Below are positions 31,840-41,290 of a DNA stretch of 64,000 nucleotides, piece after piece (within the stretch, counting starts at the first letter, position 1; every line of letters begins with the position of its first letter). Below the pieces are notes generated by a model. It saw only the letters and a list, made by a program, of their open reading frames with translations. It did no database searches and was not told where the DNA came from. The position numbers and the translations under genes are program-made. This DNA is from DASRAP01 sp964503275 (lineage in GTDB: Bacteria; Gemmatimonadota; Gemmatimonadetes; Gemmatimonadales; Gemmatimonadaceae): positions 62,001 to 126,000 of the forward strand of contig CAZCZO010000001.1 in assembly GCA_964503275.1 (NCBI GenBank), read 5' to 3'.

Positions 31840-34429
31840 CGACGATGGTGTTCCGCGGGGGGGGCGTGCGCCGGTCGGCGCGTGGCTGGGGGCGGCTAGC
31901 CGTGGTGGGCGGGCTGCTCGCGTGTGGTGGTGGCGATGGCACGGGCGCCTCGGGGGCGAGTCCGGCGGTGACTGCGCTGGAGTTCGTGACGCCAGTGCCA
32001 GGCACAGTCACCGCCGGGGAGGCGCGGACCGTGGAAATGCGGGCGCGTAGCGCGGTGGGCGCCTTTGTGGTCGGCGCCCAGATCAGCGGGGTGGTGCTCG
32101 CCGGCGGTGGCACGATCACGCCGGGCGTCGCGGTGACCAACGCGCAGGGGATCGCGCAGTTCGTGTGGCGCATAGGGGAGCTTGGGGGGGCGCAGGCGGC
32201 GCAGTTCAGTGCGGTGGCGGGCGCGGCGGAGACGCTGGCGGCGAGCGCGATGGCCCCCGTGCCGCTGCCGCCGGTGCCGGGGCCACCAAGCGCGACGAAC
32301 GCGACGAGTAGCAGTCTCGTGGTAAGCTGGGCGGGCGTGAGCGTCGCGACGCGGTACGAGCTGCAGCGGGCGACGAACAGCGTGGGGCCGTGGACGGGGC
32401 TGGGCCAGCGGACGAGCCCCACGACAGATACAGGGCTGAGCAGCGGCACGACGTACTGGTATCAAGTGCGGGCCTGCAACGCCGCGGACTGCTCGGGCTG
32501 GTCGGCGGCGGGGAGCGGTGCGACGAGTCTCGCGCCGCCCGCCACGCCGAGTGCACCGACGGTGGGGAGCGCGACGAGCAGTAGCCTGACGGTCAGCTGG
32601 AGTGCCGTGAGCGGGGCGACCTTCTACGAGCTGCAGCGGGCGACGAGCAGCGCCGGGCCGTGGACGGGGCTGGGCCAGCGGACGAGCCCCACGACAGATA
32701 CAGGGCTGAGCAGCGGCACGACGTACTGGTATCAAGTGCGGGCCTGCAACGCCGCGGACTGCTCGGGCTGGTCGGCGGCGGGGAGCGGTGCGACGAGTCT
32801 CGCGCCGCCCGCCACGCCGAGTGCGCCGACGGTGGGGAGCGCGACGACCAGCACGTTGACGGTCACGTGGAGTGGCGTGAGCGGGGCGACGTGGTACGAG
32901 GTGCAACGTGCTACGGGGAGTGCGGGGCCGTGGACGGCCATGGGGGCGCAGGTCACCCCCTTCGTCAATACGGGGCTCGCGAGCGCGACGACGTATTGGT
33001 ACCAGGTGCGGGCCTGCAACACGGCGGACTGCTCGGGCTGGTCGGCGGCGGGGAGCGGTGCGACGAGTCTCGCGCCGCNNNNNNNNNNNNNNNNNNNNNN
33101 NNNNNNNNNNNNNNNNNNNNNNNNNNNNNNNNNNNNNNNNNNNNNNNNNNNNNNNNNNNNNNNNNNNNNNNNNNNNNNGCGGACTGCTCGGGCTGGTCGG
33201 CGGCGGGGAGCGGTGCGACGAGTCTCGCGCCGCCCGCCACGCCGAGTGCACCGACGGTGGGGAGCGCGACGAGCAGTAGCCTGACGGTCAGCTGGAGTGC
33301 CGTGAGCGGGGCGACCTTCTACGAGCTGCAGCGGGCGACGAGCAGCGCCGGGCCGTGGACGGGGCTGGGCCAGCGGACGAGCCCCACGACAGATACAGGG
33401 CTGAGCAGCGGCACGACGTACTGGTATCAAGTGCGGGCCTGCAACGCCGCGGACTGCTCGGGCTGGTCGGCGGCGGGGAGCGGTGCGACGAGTCTCGCGC
33501 CGCCCGCCACGCCGAGTGCACCGACGGTGGGGAGCGCGACGAGCAGTAGCCTGACGGTCAGCTGGAGTGCCGTGAGCGGGGCGACCTTCTACGAGCTGCA
33601 ACGGGCGACGAACAGCGCGGGGCCGTGGACGGGGCTGGGCCAGCGGACGAGCCCCACGACAGACACAGGGCTGAGCAGCAGCACGACGTACTGGTATCAA
33701 GTGCGAGCCTGTAACACGGTCGTCTGCTCTGGCTGGTCAATGGCGGAGAGTGGTGCGACGAGTGTTTCGCCGCCGGTTACCGTGACCGTCACCATTCTGA
33801 TCGCCGGCACAGGGAATGGGGCCGTGACTCACCCTCCGAGTGGCCTCGGTTGCACGAAGTTCGGAGGCAGCCAGTCCGGCGTCTGTAACGTGGTCGTCGC
33901 TCTGAGCGGTGGTTCTCAGTTCGTGACCCTGTCCGCATCGCCTTTCGCTGGATCCGTGTTTGTGGGGTGGAGCGGCGTCCCCTGCATTGGCATCGGATCG
34001 ACCTGTCAGTTCGAGCTGAAAGCGTCCGTGGTGATCACTGCGACATTCGCATCCTCAACTCAGCCGCCACCATCGAGCGCAGCACTCGCGGCTGTATCGA
34101 CCACGTCAACAGAGATGATCACGTCGCAGCACGCCCCTTCTGACGAGTCTCTGACGGGCCGATCGACATCCTCGAATGCACGTCAGACCGCACAGGGGCT
34201 TGTGGATGGCTTGCGCGGCCTCAATGGACGCGCGAGTAGCCGCAATGCCGCGTCAACCACCCCAACGGCAGACCGAAACAGTGTTGATCGTCGAGACCCT
34301 CGCTCGCAGAATGTCGACGTGGTCGCTTCATCAACAGTAGTCCACCCTCCGGTGAGCATTCTCGTGCACAGCGATGCCGTTCGGCGAGAGTTGGTCGTGT
34401 GCGAGTCCAGTTTGCCTCCTCTCCGCTAG
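31836..34429 (+). CDS. FN3-repeat surface lipoprotein (contains sequence gap)
   Basis: Starts at GTG 31836 or ATG 31845 and continues to TAG at 34427, crossing the 100-N gap. The reading frame shifts by one-third codon across the gap, so the gap is a placeholder of unknown true length, and one continuous gene is assumed. An N-terminal lipobox (GGLLAC at about residue 30) marks a lipoprotein. An Ig-like domain follows, then at least six 90-residue FN3 modules (YELQRATSSAGPW, TTYWYQVRAC, SGWSAAGSG), then a Cys-containing bacterial-repeat domain (VFVGWSGVPC) and a Ser/Thr-rich C-terminus. Adhesin or matrix role inferred. A G8 run lies in the signal-peptide codons. Confidence 0.8.
32281..33780 (+). 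repeat. 270-bp near-identical tandem repeats encoding FN3 modules
   Basis: Recurring blocks spaced exactly 270 bases (90 codons), for example GTGGGGAGCGCGACGA near 32561, 32831, 33256 and 33526. Several units are almost identical at DNA level, showing recent duplication or gene conversion. The array is broken by the gap at 33079-33178 and the true copy number is unknown. Confidence 0.9.
33079..33178. other. Assembly gap (100 N)
   Basis: Exactly 100 Ns inside the FN3 tandem array. The flanks are in different reading frames, so the real missing length is not 100. The gap is the expected result of repeats longer than the reads. Confidence 0.98.
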
Positions 34430-34432
34430 GCG

Positions 34433-36070
34433 ATGAGCGGCTTCGCTGGAGTGTCCGGAGACGTACTCGGCCCGTACCTGCTCGCGTCGGAGCTCGGCAG
34501 AGGAGGCATGGGGGTCGTCTACCGTGCGCTCGATCAGCGTCTCGGGCGAAGCGTCGCGGTGAAGGTCGTGCAGCCAGCCGTCGCCGCTGCGGCGGGCGTC
34601 ACGATGGACGAACTCAAGCAGAAGCTCCGCCGGGAGGCACAACTCGCCGCTCGGGTGATGCACCCGAACGTGGTGACCGTCTTCGCCTTCGAGGAGATCG
34701 GGGAGAACGCGGTCATCGCCATGGAGTTGGTCGAGGGGGCCACGCTACACTCCGTGCTCGCTGGCAGGGAACGCTGGTCGCTCACTCAAGCGGCCCACCT
34801 GCTTGATCAGGCCGCCGATGGCGTTTCTGCTGCACACGATCTGGGAATCGTCCATCGAGACCTCAAGCCTGGAAACCTGATCCTCACGCCCGAGGGCCGG
34901 GTCAAGGTCTTGGACTTCGGGATCGCCAAGGCGACCTCTGTTGACGCGACCGCAGCTGTCTCTCGGGTCGCCTTCGGGACGGTACAGTACATGGCCCCCG
35001 AGCAAATACTGGGGAAGCCAGTCTCACCAGCGACCGATGTGTGGGCGTTGGGGGTGATCCTCTACGAGACGTTGGCCGGTGTCAGCGCCTTCGGGGAAGG
35101 CGCGGCGATCACGATTGGGATGCGAGTCGCCAGCGAAGAGCCGCAGTTCCTTCGTGAAGAGTCGCTTGCGCACTCCGTATTCGGTCCACTCGCCCCCGTG
35201 CTGCGCTGCGCGCTGTCCAAGCAACCGGAGGCTCGTTACCCAACAGCGACGGCGCTCCGGGACGCGATCCGCGCGACCGGAGTCGGTCCGGTATCCGGCC
35301 CCCTCGCCGTGCCCGTATTTGGACCGGTGCCGTCGCCAGTACTTCAGCTCGGCGCACAACGTGATGGAAAGCCAGACCCTTCGCTCACGGATGAACTTAA
35401 CGCTGCGTCAGCAGGCTCGAGTCCAACGGGTCAGCCTGTGAACTCCGCACCACCAGTTGCTGGGCAGTCGGTGAGCAGTCACTCTTATCGGCCGCAAACC
35501 TATGCGCTCGCGATCGCACTGGCAACCACCCTGTTCGCGATGGTCGCGGTGGGACTACGACAAGACACTAGTTCGGGCGCAATGGGAGGGGCACCAACCG
35601 GCGGCGGCCCGGGCAAGCTCCCAGCGTCCCAAGACGCAGGGTCGACAACATCAGACACGTCGTCAACGCCTCCCTCGGCGGAACCGACCGTTCCCGAGAG
35701 ACCACCGAGCAGGCAAGAGAACAAGCCTCCCAGCCCGCGCGGAACTGCCCGCCCGACTGCCGTTCGAGACTCATCGCCGCCACCACCGCCCGCTGCCGCA
35801 TCTGCGGATTCAGGGGTCAGGCCGACTGGCAAGGCGAGCATCTACATCGGATCAAGAACTCCCGGGGCGACCCTGTACATCAATGGCGTGCCCAAGAGAA
35901 CGCTATCCAGTCTGGAGACCATCGAGATCGACGCGGGCGATGCAGTCGTCATCACCGTTAGGGCGGAAAACTGCTCGGATTGGACCAGGGTGTACAAACT
36001 CATTCCTGGCCAGACAGAGAAAATCGGATTGGCGAATCCCATGTGCAATTCCACCCGAGATGAACCATGA
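34433..36070 (+). CDS. Transmembrane Ser/Thr kinase 3 (PEGA-like C-terminus)
   Basis: A 545-residue kinase, close paralogue of kinase 1 over the whole catalytic domain. ELGRGGMGVVYRA, Lys44, catalytic loop HRDLKPGN at 141-148, DFG and YMAPE are all intact. One membrane helix lies at about 357-375 (TYALAIALATTLFAMVAVGL), followed by a Pro/Ser-rich stretch and a C-terminal PEGA-like beta domain (PGATLYINGVPKRTLSS), a fold often linked to surface or S-layer proteins. Should be active. The ATG is 3 bases after the FN3 gene, and its stop overlaps the next gene (ATGA at 36067), so they are co-translated. Confidence 0.92.
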   Translation: MSGFAGVSGDVLGPYLLASELGRGGMGVVYRALDQRLGRSVAVKVVQPAVAAAAGVTMDELKQKLRREAQLAARVMHPNVVTVFAFEEIGENAVIAMELVEGATLHSVLAGRERWSLTQAAHLLDQAADGVSAAHDLGIVHRDLKPGNLILTPEGRVKVLDFGIAKATSVDATAAVSRVAFGTVQYMAPEQILGKPVSPATDVWALGVILYETLAGVSAFGEGAAITIGMRVASEEPQFLREESLAHSVFGPLAPVLRCALSKQPEARYPTATALRDAIRATGVGPVSGPLAVPVFGPVPSPVLQLGAQRDGKPDPSLTDELNAASAGSSPTGQPVNSAPPVAGQSVSSHSYRPQTYALAIALATTLFAMVAVGLRQDTSSGAMGGAPTGGGPGKLPASQDAGSTTSDTSSTPPSAEPTVPERPPSRQENKPPSPRGTARPTAVRDSSPPPPPAAASADSGVRPTGKASIYIGSRTPGATLYINGVPKRTLSSLETIEIDAGDAVVITVRAENCSDWTRVYKLIPGQTEKIGLANPMCNSTRDEP

Positions 36071-37143
36071 ACAGGCACGTACACCACTTGCTTCGCGCGT
36101 TCGCCCTGCTCTCGCTCGGCGCGGCCTCTGCCGGAGCGCAGGCGGCTTCCCCGATCGACGATCTCCTCAAGGTCGCGCGGGAAGAGCTCGACAAGCTCGC
36201 ATTCGACGAGGCTGACCGACTCGCGGCGGATGTCCTCCAAACCTTCGACAAGTCGCTACGACGAACGCAGCGCATCCTCGCGCTCCAGATTCGGGCGGCC
36301 GCACGGTATCCGGAATCGGACGGCGAGCGCAACGTGGAACAGGCGAAAGCCTACCTGCGGGAAGTCGTGTCCTTGGACCTCGACGCGGAGATACCGATCA
36401 CCATGCGGTGGTCAGGCTTCGACGCGTTGCTCGAGGAGGTTCGTGCAGGGACATTCGGTATGAGTGTGCGCGTTGCGCCGACACAGACCTACGGCGGCTC
36501 CGCTGGCCCAGCGGTCGTCCGTGTGAGAGTCAATCAACCCGCCGCGTTCGTACTACGCGCTACCCCGCGCCAAGGGGGTGTCACCGTGGTGTTGGACAGC
36601 ATCGCAGTGGCGTCGGACACGGTGCTGCGCATTGGTGCCCTGTCCGGCGCGCAGCCGATACTCGCGAGCGGCGAGTGGCTGCTGGAGGTCGAGTCGCGAA
36701 GTCTTGACGCCGGTGATATCCGCCGCAGGCCGCTCACCGCAACCTCTACGCCGGGCACGCTCACGCTCCCCACGGCTCCACCTCCATTCGATGTTGGACG
36801 ACTTCTGCCCGAGGTGAAGCGAACCAGTCAGCGCTCGGCGATCATCGGCGCATCAAGTATCCTTGTCGGCTCGCTTGTTGTCGCCCGCGCAGTGCAGCCC
36901 TCGGAGCTGCTCGCCACCGATTGGCGGGTCGATGGGCGAGCGACCATGGTCGGCATTATGGGTGCCATCGGTACCGCTGTGGCGTGGTACTTCGATCGTG
37001 GCATTCCAATAGCAGCGAATGTCAGGACGAACCAGCAATGGCGAGACGCCTATACTCTGAGTGACATGAAATGGCGCGACGATACGCAGAAGGCCTTTGA
37101 CGGATACCGCGCTTCGCTAACCATCGTGGCGGAGGATCGGTGA
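36067..37143 (+). CDS. Secreted/membrane protein with helical-repeat N-domain
   Basis: A 358-residue protein with signal peptide (about 1-24, ending AGAQA). Residues 30-120 are helical and repeat-like (LLKVAREELDKLAFDEADRL, NVEQAKAYLREVV), as in TPR-like adaptor regions. A beta-rich middle domain (PAAFVLRATPRQGGVTVVLD) follows, and two hydrophobic segments near the C-terminus (SAIIGASSILVGSLVVARAV, MVGIMGAIGTAVAWYF) suggest membrane insertion. It is coupled to kinase 3 by ATGA and to the next gene by GTGA. Unknown function; a periplasmic partner of kinase 3 is plausible. Confidence 0.72.
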   Translation: MNRHVHHLLRAFALLSLGAASAGAQAASPIDDLLKVAREELDKLAFDEADRLAADVLQTFDKSLRRTQRILALQIRAAARYPESDGERNVEQAKAYLREVVSLDLDAEIPITMRWSGFDALLEEVRAGTFGMSVRVAPTQTYGGSAGPAVVRVRVNQPAAFVLRATPRQGGVTVVLDSIAVASDTVLRIGALSGAQPILASGEWLLEVESRSLDAGDIRRRPLTATSTPGTLTLPTAPPPFDVGRLLPEVKRTSQRSAIIGASSILVGSLVVARAVQPSELLATDWRVDGRATMVGIMGAIGTAVAWYFDRGIPIAANVRTNQQWRDAYTLSDMKWRDDTQKAFDGYRASLTIVAEDR

Positions 37144-37901
37144 TGATGCGCACGCTAACGCTGATCATTGCGGCGATCGCCGTCGACGCAGCCGTTGTCG
37201 CGGCACAAACGGTGCCGACGCCACCCGGCGATACGGCCATTCGCCTTCCGCTGGAGTTCGGATCCTTCGACCGGAAGCCACAGTTCAGACTTCAGTTGCT
37301 ACGCAGCGGGGTTCGCCGGTCGATCGAGAACGGCGAGTCGATCGATCGCGCCAACCAATCACTAGGTGGATTCGAGGTCGTGACACGCTCGTTCAGTGGG
37401 CCCGGCGCGAGTCTGCGCTATCAGAACGCAACACCCGCACGGAATGCGCCTGCAGGTCTTGACTCCGTCTTCCGCGAGATTGATGCACGAGCGATCGTCG
37501 GGGATTACGGACTCGCTGTCGAGTTAGGCTGGCTGGTGCGCGAAGCTCCGCTTGAGGGTAAGGTTCGGAAGGCGCAGATTGCGCAGATCGGGATGCGATC
37601 GCAGTACACTGTTGGTACAACGGGCATCTATACCGACATCGGTGCGCTTTATCGCAGATCAGTCATCCCCATCGACTCCCGACTCGTCGACAACGGTATC
37701 GAAATCCTCCTCTGGGGAGTTCGGGCGGATGCCTCGATCCGATACGCCGTCCCGCGCTACCCGGTGTTCGTCATGCTGGGCTACGCCATCGAAACGTGGG
37801 CGCAAGAACGGACACTCAGCAGGACCGATGTCACCACGCGTCGGAACGAGGCGACGAGCTCGCTACTAATGGGAATCGGGCTTCAGCGTGGTATGCGGTA
37901 G
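37140..37901 (+). CDS. Secreted beta-barrel-like protein, last of the signalling series
   Basis: A 253-residue protein with signal peptide (about 1-22, ending AAQT) and alternating amphipathic strands (PQFRLQLLRSGVRRSIE, ARAIVGDYGLAVELGWLV, VGTTGIYTDIGALYRR, YPVFVMLGYAIETWA) ending in SSLLMGIGLQRG. The pattern fits an outer-membrane barrel. GTG at 37140 overlaps the upstream stop; an ATG at 37143 is possible. It converges with the S9 peptidase gene 17 bases later. Function unknown. Confidence 0.7.
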   Translation: MMMRTLTLIIAAIAVDAAVVAAQTVPTPPGDTAIRLPLEFGSFDRKPQFRLQLLRSGVRRSIENGESIDRANQSLGGFEVVTRSFSGPGASLRYQNATPARNAPAGLDSVFREIDARAIVGDYGLAVELGWLVREAPLEGKVRKAQIAQIGMRSQYTVGTTGIYTDIGALYRRSVIPIDSRLVDNGIEILLWGVRADASIRYAVPRYPVFVMLGYAIETWAQERTLSRTDVTTRRNEATSSLLMGIGLQRGMR

Positions 37902-37918
37902 CGGTTACTGCGTTCCCA

Positions 37919-40357
37919 TCACCCCCCTCCTCCATTCCGCTCCGGCGGCGTGGCCCCCGTCAAACTCCGCACAAAAAAATCCGTCATCCTCCTCACCCCA
38001 TACGCCCCACCATTCGTGTGCCCCTGCCCCGGCAGCACGATGAGCTCGAAGTCCTTCTGCGCACGCACCAGCGCATTCACGACCTGCATCGTGCTCGCTG
38101 GATCCACATTGGTGTCCAGCTCTCCGACCACCAGCATCAGCTTGCCCTTCAGCAGGTGGGCGTTGACCATGTTCGACGAGCGCTCGTAGTGCTCGCCGAT
38201 CGGCCAGCCCATCCACTGCTCGTTCCACCAGATCTTGTCCATGCGGTTGTCGTGGCAGCCGACGCTCGCGAACGCCGCCGTGTAGAAGTCGCCGTGGAAC
38301 AGCACGGCCCCCATCGCGTTCTGCCCACCGGCTGAGCCGCCGTAGATCCCGACCCGCGTCGCATCGTACCACGGATACTTGGCCGCGATGGCCTTGTGCC
38401 ATAGCACGCGGTCCGGGAACCCGGCATCGCCGAGGTTGCGCCAGGCCACGTCGTGGAAGGCCTTCGAGCGGTTCGCGGTGCCCATGCCGTCGACCTGCAC
38501 GACGATGAACCCGTGCTCGGCGAGCAATCGCGTGGCGCCACCCACCTGGAAGGTCTTGGGCGCGAAGCTGCCCTGCGGTCCCGCGTAGATCTGCTCGATC
38601 ACGGGATACTTCTTCGAGGGGTCGAAGCTTGTCGGCTTCACGATCACACCCCAGATGTCCGTCACCCCATCGCGCCCCTTCGCCACGAAGGGCTCAGCCA
38701 TCTGGTACCCGGCCGCCACGAGCGCTGACGCATCGCCGCGCTCCAGCTCCATCACCACGGACTGGTCGCTCGTGCGCTTGAGCACCGTCACCGTGGGCAG
38801 ATCAGGCCGCTGCCACTGGTCCACGTAGTACGTGGTATCCGGCGACCAAGTCACGGTGTGCGTACCGTCCTCAGGCGTGTACGAGACCAGCCCGGTCCCA
38901 TCGAAGTTGATGCGGTGGTACTTGAGGAAGTACGGGTCCTGCCCCGGATCGCGCCCGTTGGCCACGAACCAGATGCGCCGCGCCGCGGTGTCCACGCTGT
39001 GCACATTGCGCACGACCCACGGGCCCTTGGTCACCTGCGCCCTCACGCGGCCCGCGCGCCCATCCACCAAGTAGAGGTGCTTCCAGCCATCGCGCTCCGA
39101 CATCCACAGGATCTCGCTGCCGTCGGCGATGTCGCGGCGCAAGCGCGTGCCACCGCCCGAGCCCAACGCGTCGTCGGGGGGCCGGTACGAGAAGAAGGTC
39201 TCGGGCTCCTCGCTGATCAGCGCGCGGGCCTTGCCGGTCTGCGCGTCCACCTCGATCACGCGGTACACCTGATGCCCGCGCTGATTGTACTCGAAGGTGA
39301 AACCGCGCGAATCGTCCCACCACGCGAGCGCGGTGATCGCATACGCGTTGGGGAAGAGCGCATTGTCCACCACCGTCACACGCCGCGACTCCACGTCGAT
39401 CAACACGGGGTCGCGCCGTGTCACCACATCGCCGGGCTTCTGGTAGTACTGCTCGCGCCACTTGGGCTGCAGCTGGTCACTGGGCGAGGTCTCGATGAAT
39501 CGCACCATGCGCTGATACCCGGGCGTCACACGCAGCGCCGCGAGCTTCTTGCCATCGGGCGACCATCGAACGGCGCGGTTGTTGCCCGCCCCCAGCACGT
39601 ACGCATTGCCCTCAGAGCCATCCCAGGTGAGTTGCACACCGGTGGGGCGTGTCCCATTCGCCGCCACGGGCCGCACCCAGAGGTTGTAGTTCTGCACGTA
39701 CACCTCGCGGGAGCCATCGGGCGAGCGCAACACGTTGGTGTCCACCTGCGCCTGACCTGCTGTCTGCGCCTGCGCCAAGCGCAGCCGCGCCGCGAACAAC
39801 TCCAGCTCCTGCGACCGATCCTCCTCCCAGTCCTCGCTCGGCACCTCCCACACATCGTCAGCGGCCAAGGCCTCCGCGCTGCCGGGGACGGGGCTTGCTC
39901 CACCGCGACCCCCTCCTCCGGGCGCGGCCGCCGGCCCGGTGCGCGAACACACATAGCTGCTCAGCACACATTCATAGGCGAAGCCGCCGAAGCTCATGCG
40001 CAGCGCGCGATCGCCGTCATAGGTAAAGGCCGAGAAGGGCAGCGTCAGTGCGGTGGCGCGACCGTTCGTCACGGCGTTGAGCCCCTCGGCGATGCGCGCG
40101 TGATCGAAGGGCGCCGACTTCGCCTTCGTCGACACTGTCACCAGCACGAATTCATTGCCACCGGTCACCGACTTGCGGTACCAGAAGCGGTCGGCATCGA
40201 GCCACACCGGTCGCTCGGCCACGCCCACGAGCAGCCCATTGAATCGCTGCCCCACCTGCGCGGCGCGCGCATAGTCCTCGGCGGTGCCCTGGGCGCCGGC
40301 CCAGGAGGCCGCGAGTACGAGGGCGGAGAGCAACAGGATCGGTCGGGTCTGTGGCAT
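37919..40357 (-). CDS. Secreted S9 (dipeptidyl-peptidase IV-like) prolyl oligopeptidase
   Basis: An 812-residue serine peptidase. The ATG at 40357 opens a signal peptide (PILLLSALVLAASWAGAQ). Residues about 60-520 form a DPP IV-type beta-propeller (YVQNYNLWVRPV, RWSPDGKKLAALRV, SERDGWKHLYLVDG). Residues about 560-800 are the alpha/beta-hydrolase catalytic domain with GIYGGSAGG (Ser675), the Asp in GELDTNVDP and His in PGQGHTNGG. It trims peptides, usually after proline or alanine, in the periplasm. A Gly/Pro-rich insert (GGGGRGG) near residue 150 is unusual. Single gene, convergent with the signalling series and divergent from the glycosyltransferases. Confidence 0.93.
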   Translation of the reverse strand: MPQTRPILLLSALVLAASWAGAQGTAEDYARAAQVGQRFNGLLVGVAERPVWLDADRFWYRKSVTGGNEFVLVTVSTKAKSAPFDHARIAEGLNAVTNGRATALTLPFSAFTYDGDRALRMSFGGFAYECVLSSYVCSRTGPAAAPGGGGRGGASPVPGSAEALAADDVWEVPSEDWEEDRSQELELFAARLRLAQAQTAGQAQVDTNVLRSPDGSREVYVQNYNLWVRPVAANGTRPTGVQLTWDGSEGNAYVLGAGNNRAVRWSPDGKKLAALRVTPGYQRMVRFIETSPSDQLQPKWREQYYQKPGDVVTRRDPVLIDVESRRVTVVDNALFPNAYAITALAWWDDSRGFTFEYNQRGHQVYRVIEVDAQTGKARALISEEPETFFSYRPPDDALGSGGGTRLRRDIADGSEILWMSERDGWKHLYLVDGRAGRVRAQVTKGPWVVRNVHSVDTAARRIWFVANGRDPGQDPYFLKYHRINFDGTGLVSYTPEDGTHTVTWSPDTTYYVDQWQRPDLPTVTVLKRTSDQSVVMELERGDASALVAAGYQMAEPFVAKGRDGVTDIWGVIVKPTSFDPSKKYPVIEQIYAGPQGSFAPKTFQVGGATRLLAEHGFIVVQVDGMGTANRSKAFHDVAWRNLGDAGFPDRVLWHKAIAAKYPWYDATRVGIYGGSAGGQNAMGAVLFHGDFYTAAFASVGCHDNRMDKIWWNEQWMGWPIGEHYERSSNMVNAHLLKGKLMLVVGELDTNVDPASTMQVVNALVRAQKDFELIVLPGQGHTNGGAYGVRRMTDFFVRSLTGATPPERNGGGG

Positions 40358-40468
40358 CGGCAGGGCGGGTAGGGCCCCCGGCGCGGGGGCGGTCGTTCGG
40401 GACTCCACTTACCTACGCTTCGGGCGGCCCGGGCGCTAGCTTGCCCCCAACTTCGCCTCCCAGTCGTC

Positions 40469-41290
40469 GTGGTCACACTTCGTCAGATCGCTCCAATCTT
40501 TCGGCGGGCGCGTCAGCTGCGGCACACGCCGCCGGCCCAGTCGCCCCGCACGCTGCCGGTGGTGGTGAGCCTCACCTCGATCCCCTCCCGACTCAGCTTC
40601 GTCGACCTCGCCGTGCGATCGCTGCTCGCGCAGGAGCAGGGGCCCGAGCAGGTCTGGCTTTGGCTGCATCCATCCTTGGCCACGGACCTTCCCGCGCGGT
40701 TGCGGGCGTTGATCGGCGAGCGATTCGCGATCCGCTATGTGGAGGGCACCAGTTCGTATCGCAAGCTGCTTCCGGCCTTGTCCGCGGCGCCGGGTACCAC
40801 TCTCGTCACCGCCGACGACGATGTGATGTACGATCCCCAGTGGCTCGCCCGACTCTGGACCACGCACGAGCGTCACCCGCGCGATGTGGTCGCGCACGAG
40901 GCCCGTTGCATCAGCTATGCGCGCGACGGCGCGCTGCTGCCTTACGTGCGCTGGCCGCGAGAGAGTCGGGCGGGCGTGTGCTACCCCGCGCTGTTGCCGA
41001 TCGGGTTCGGCGGGACGCTGTATCCCGTGGGATCGCTGCACGCCGAGGTCGGTGACGAAGCGCGCGCGCTCTCACTCGCGCCAAGCGCCGATGACCTCTG
41101 GTTCAAGGCGATGTCGCTGCGTGCGGGTACAGCGAGCCGGCGGGTCGACGACCCGTTGCCGCCACCGCTGCCGGCGCCCGGCGCCAAGCGCTCGGCGCTC
41201 TCCGTGCGCAACATCGTAGGTGACCGCAACCGTGCGCAGTGGTCCACCCTGGATCAGGCATTCGGATTCGGCCGCCTCGCCGCCTCATGA
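40469..41290 (+). CDS. Glycosyltransferase A-like protein, copy 1
   Basis: A 273-residue protein with a GT-A fold signature: VVVSLTSIPSRLSFVDLAVR at the N-terminus, then a triple-Asp metal site in VTADDDVMYDPQWL near residue 115, and a conserved DDLWFKAMSLR motif near residue 210. These motifs match a group of bacterial glycosyltransferases related to DUF-type mannosyl transferases. No membrane segment. The GTG at 40469 is the start, after the divergent promoter region. Its stop overlaps the start of a paralogue (ATGA). Substrate unknown. Confidence 0.8.
   Translation: MVTLRQIAPIFRRARQLRHTPPAQSPRTLPVVVSLTSIPSRLSFVDLAVRSLLAQEQGPEQVWLWLHPSLATDLPARLRALIGERFAIRYVEGTSSYRKLLPALSAAPGTTLVTADDDVMYDPQWLARLWTTHERHPRDVVAHEARCISYARDGALLPYVRWPRESRAGVCYPALLPIGFGGTLYPVGSLHAEVGDEARALSLAPSADDLWFKAMSLRAGTASRRVDDPLPPPLPAPGAKRSALSVRNIVGDRNRAQWSTLDQAFGFGRLAAS

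Noticed and set aside
31896..33251. 451-codon minus-strand frame and other frames in the FN3 array
   Set aside because: Repeat-driven shadow frames running through the N gap; no start signal or domain.
32281..33780. CRISPR array
   Set aside because: Repeat period is 270 bases, repeats are coding and contiguous, and no cas genes are near.
22571..36070. Type VI secretion post-translational regulatory cluster
   Set aside because: Kinase, PP2C and FHA are present but no tss structural gene or TagF-like protein was seen.
38858..40372. 504-codon plus-strand frame
   Set aside because: Antisense to the S9 peptidase, which has all catalytic motifs.
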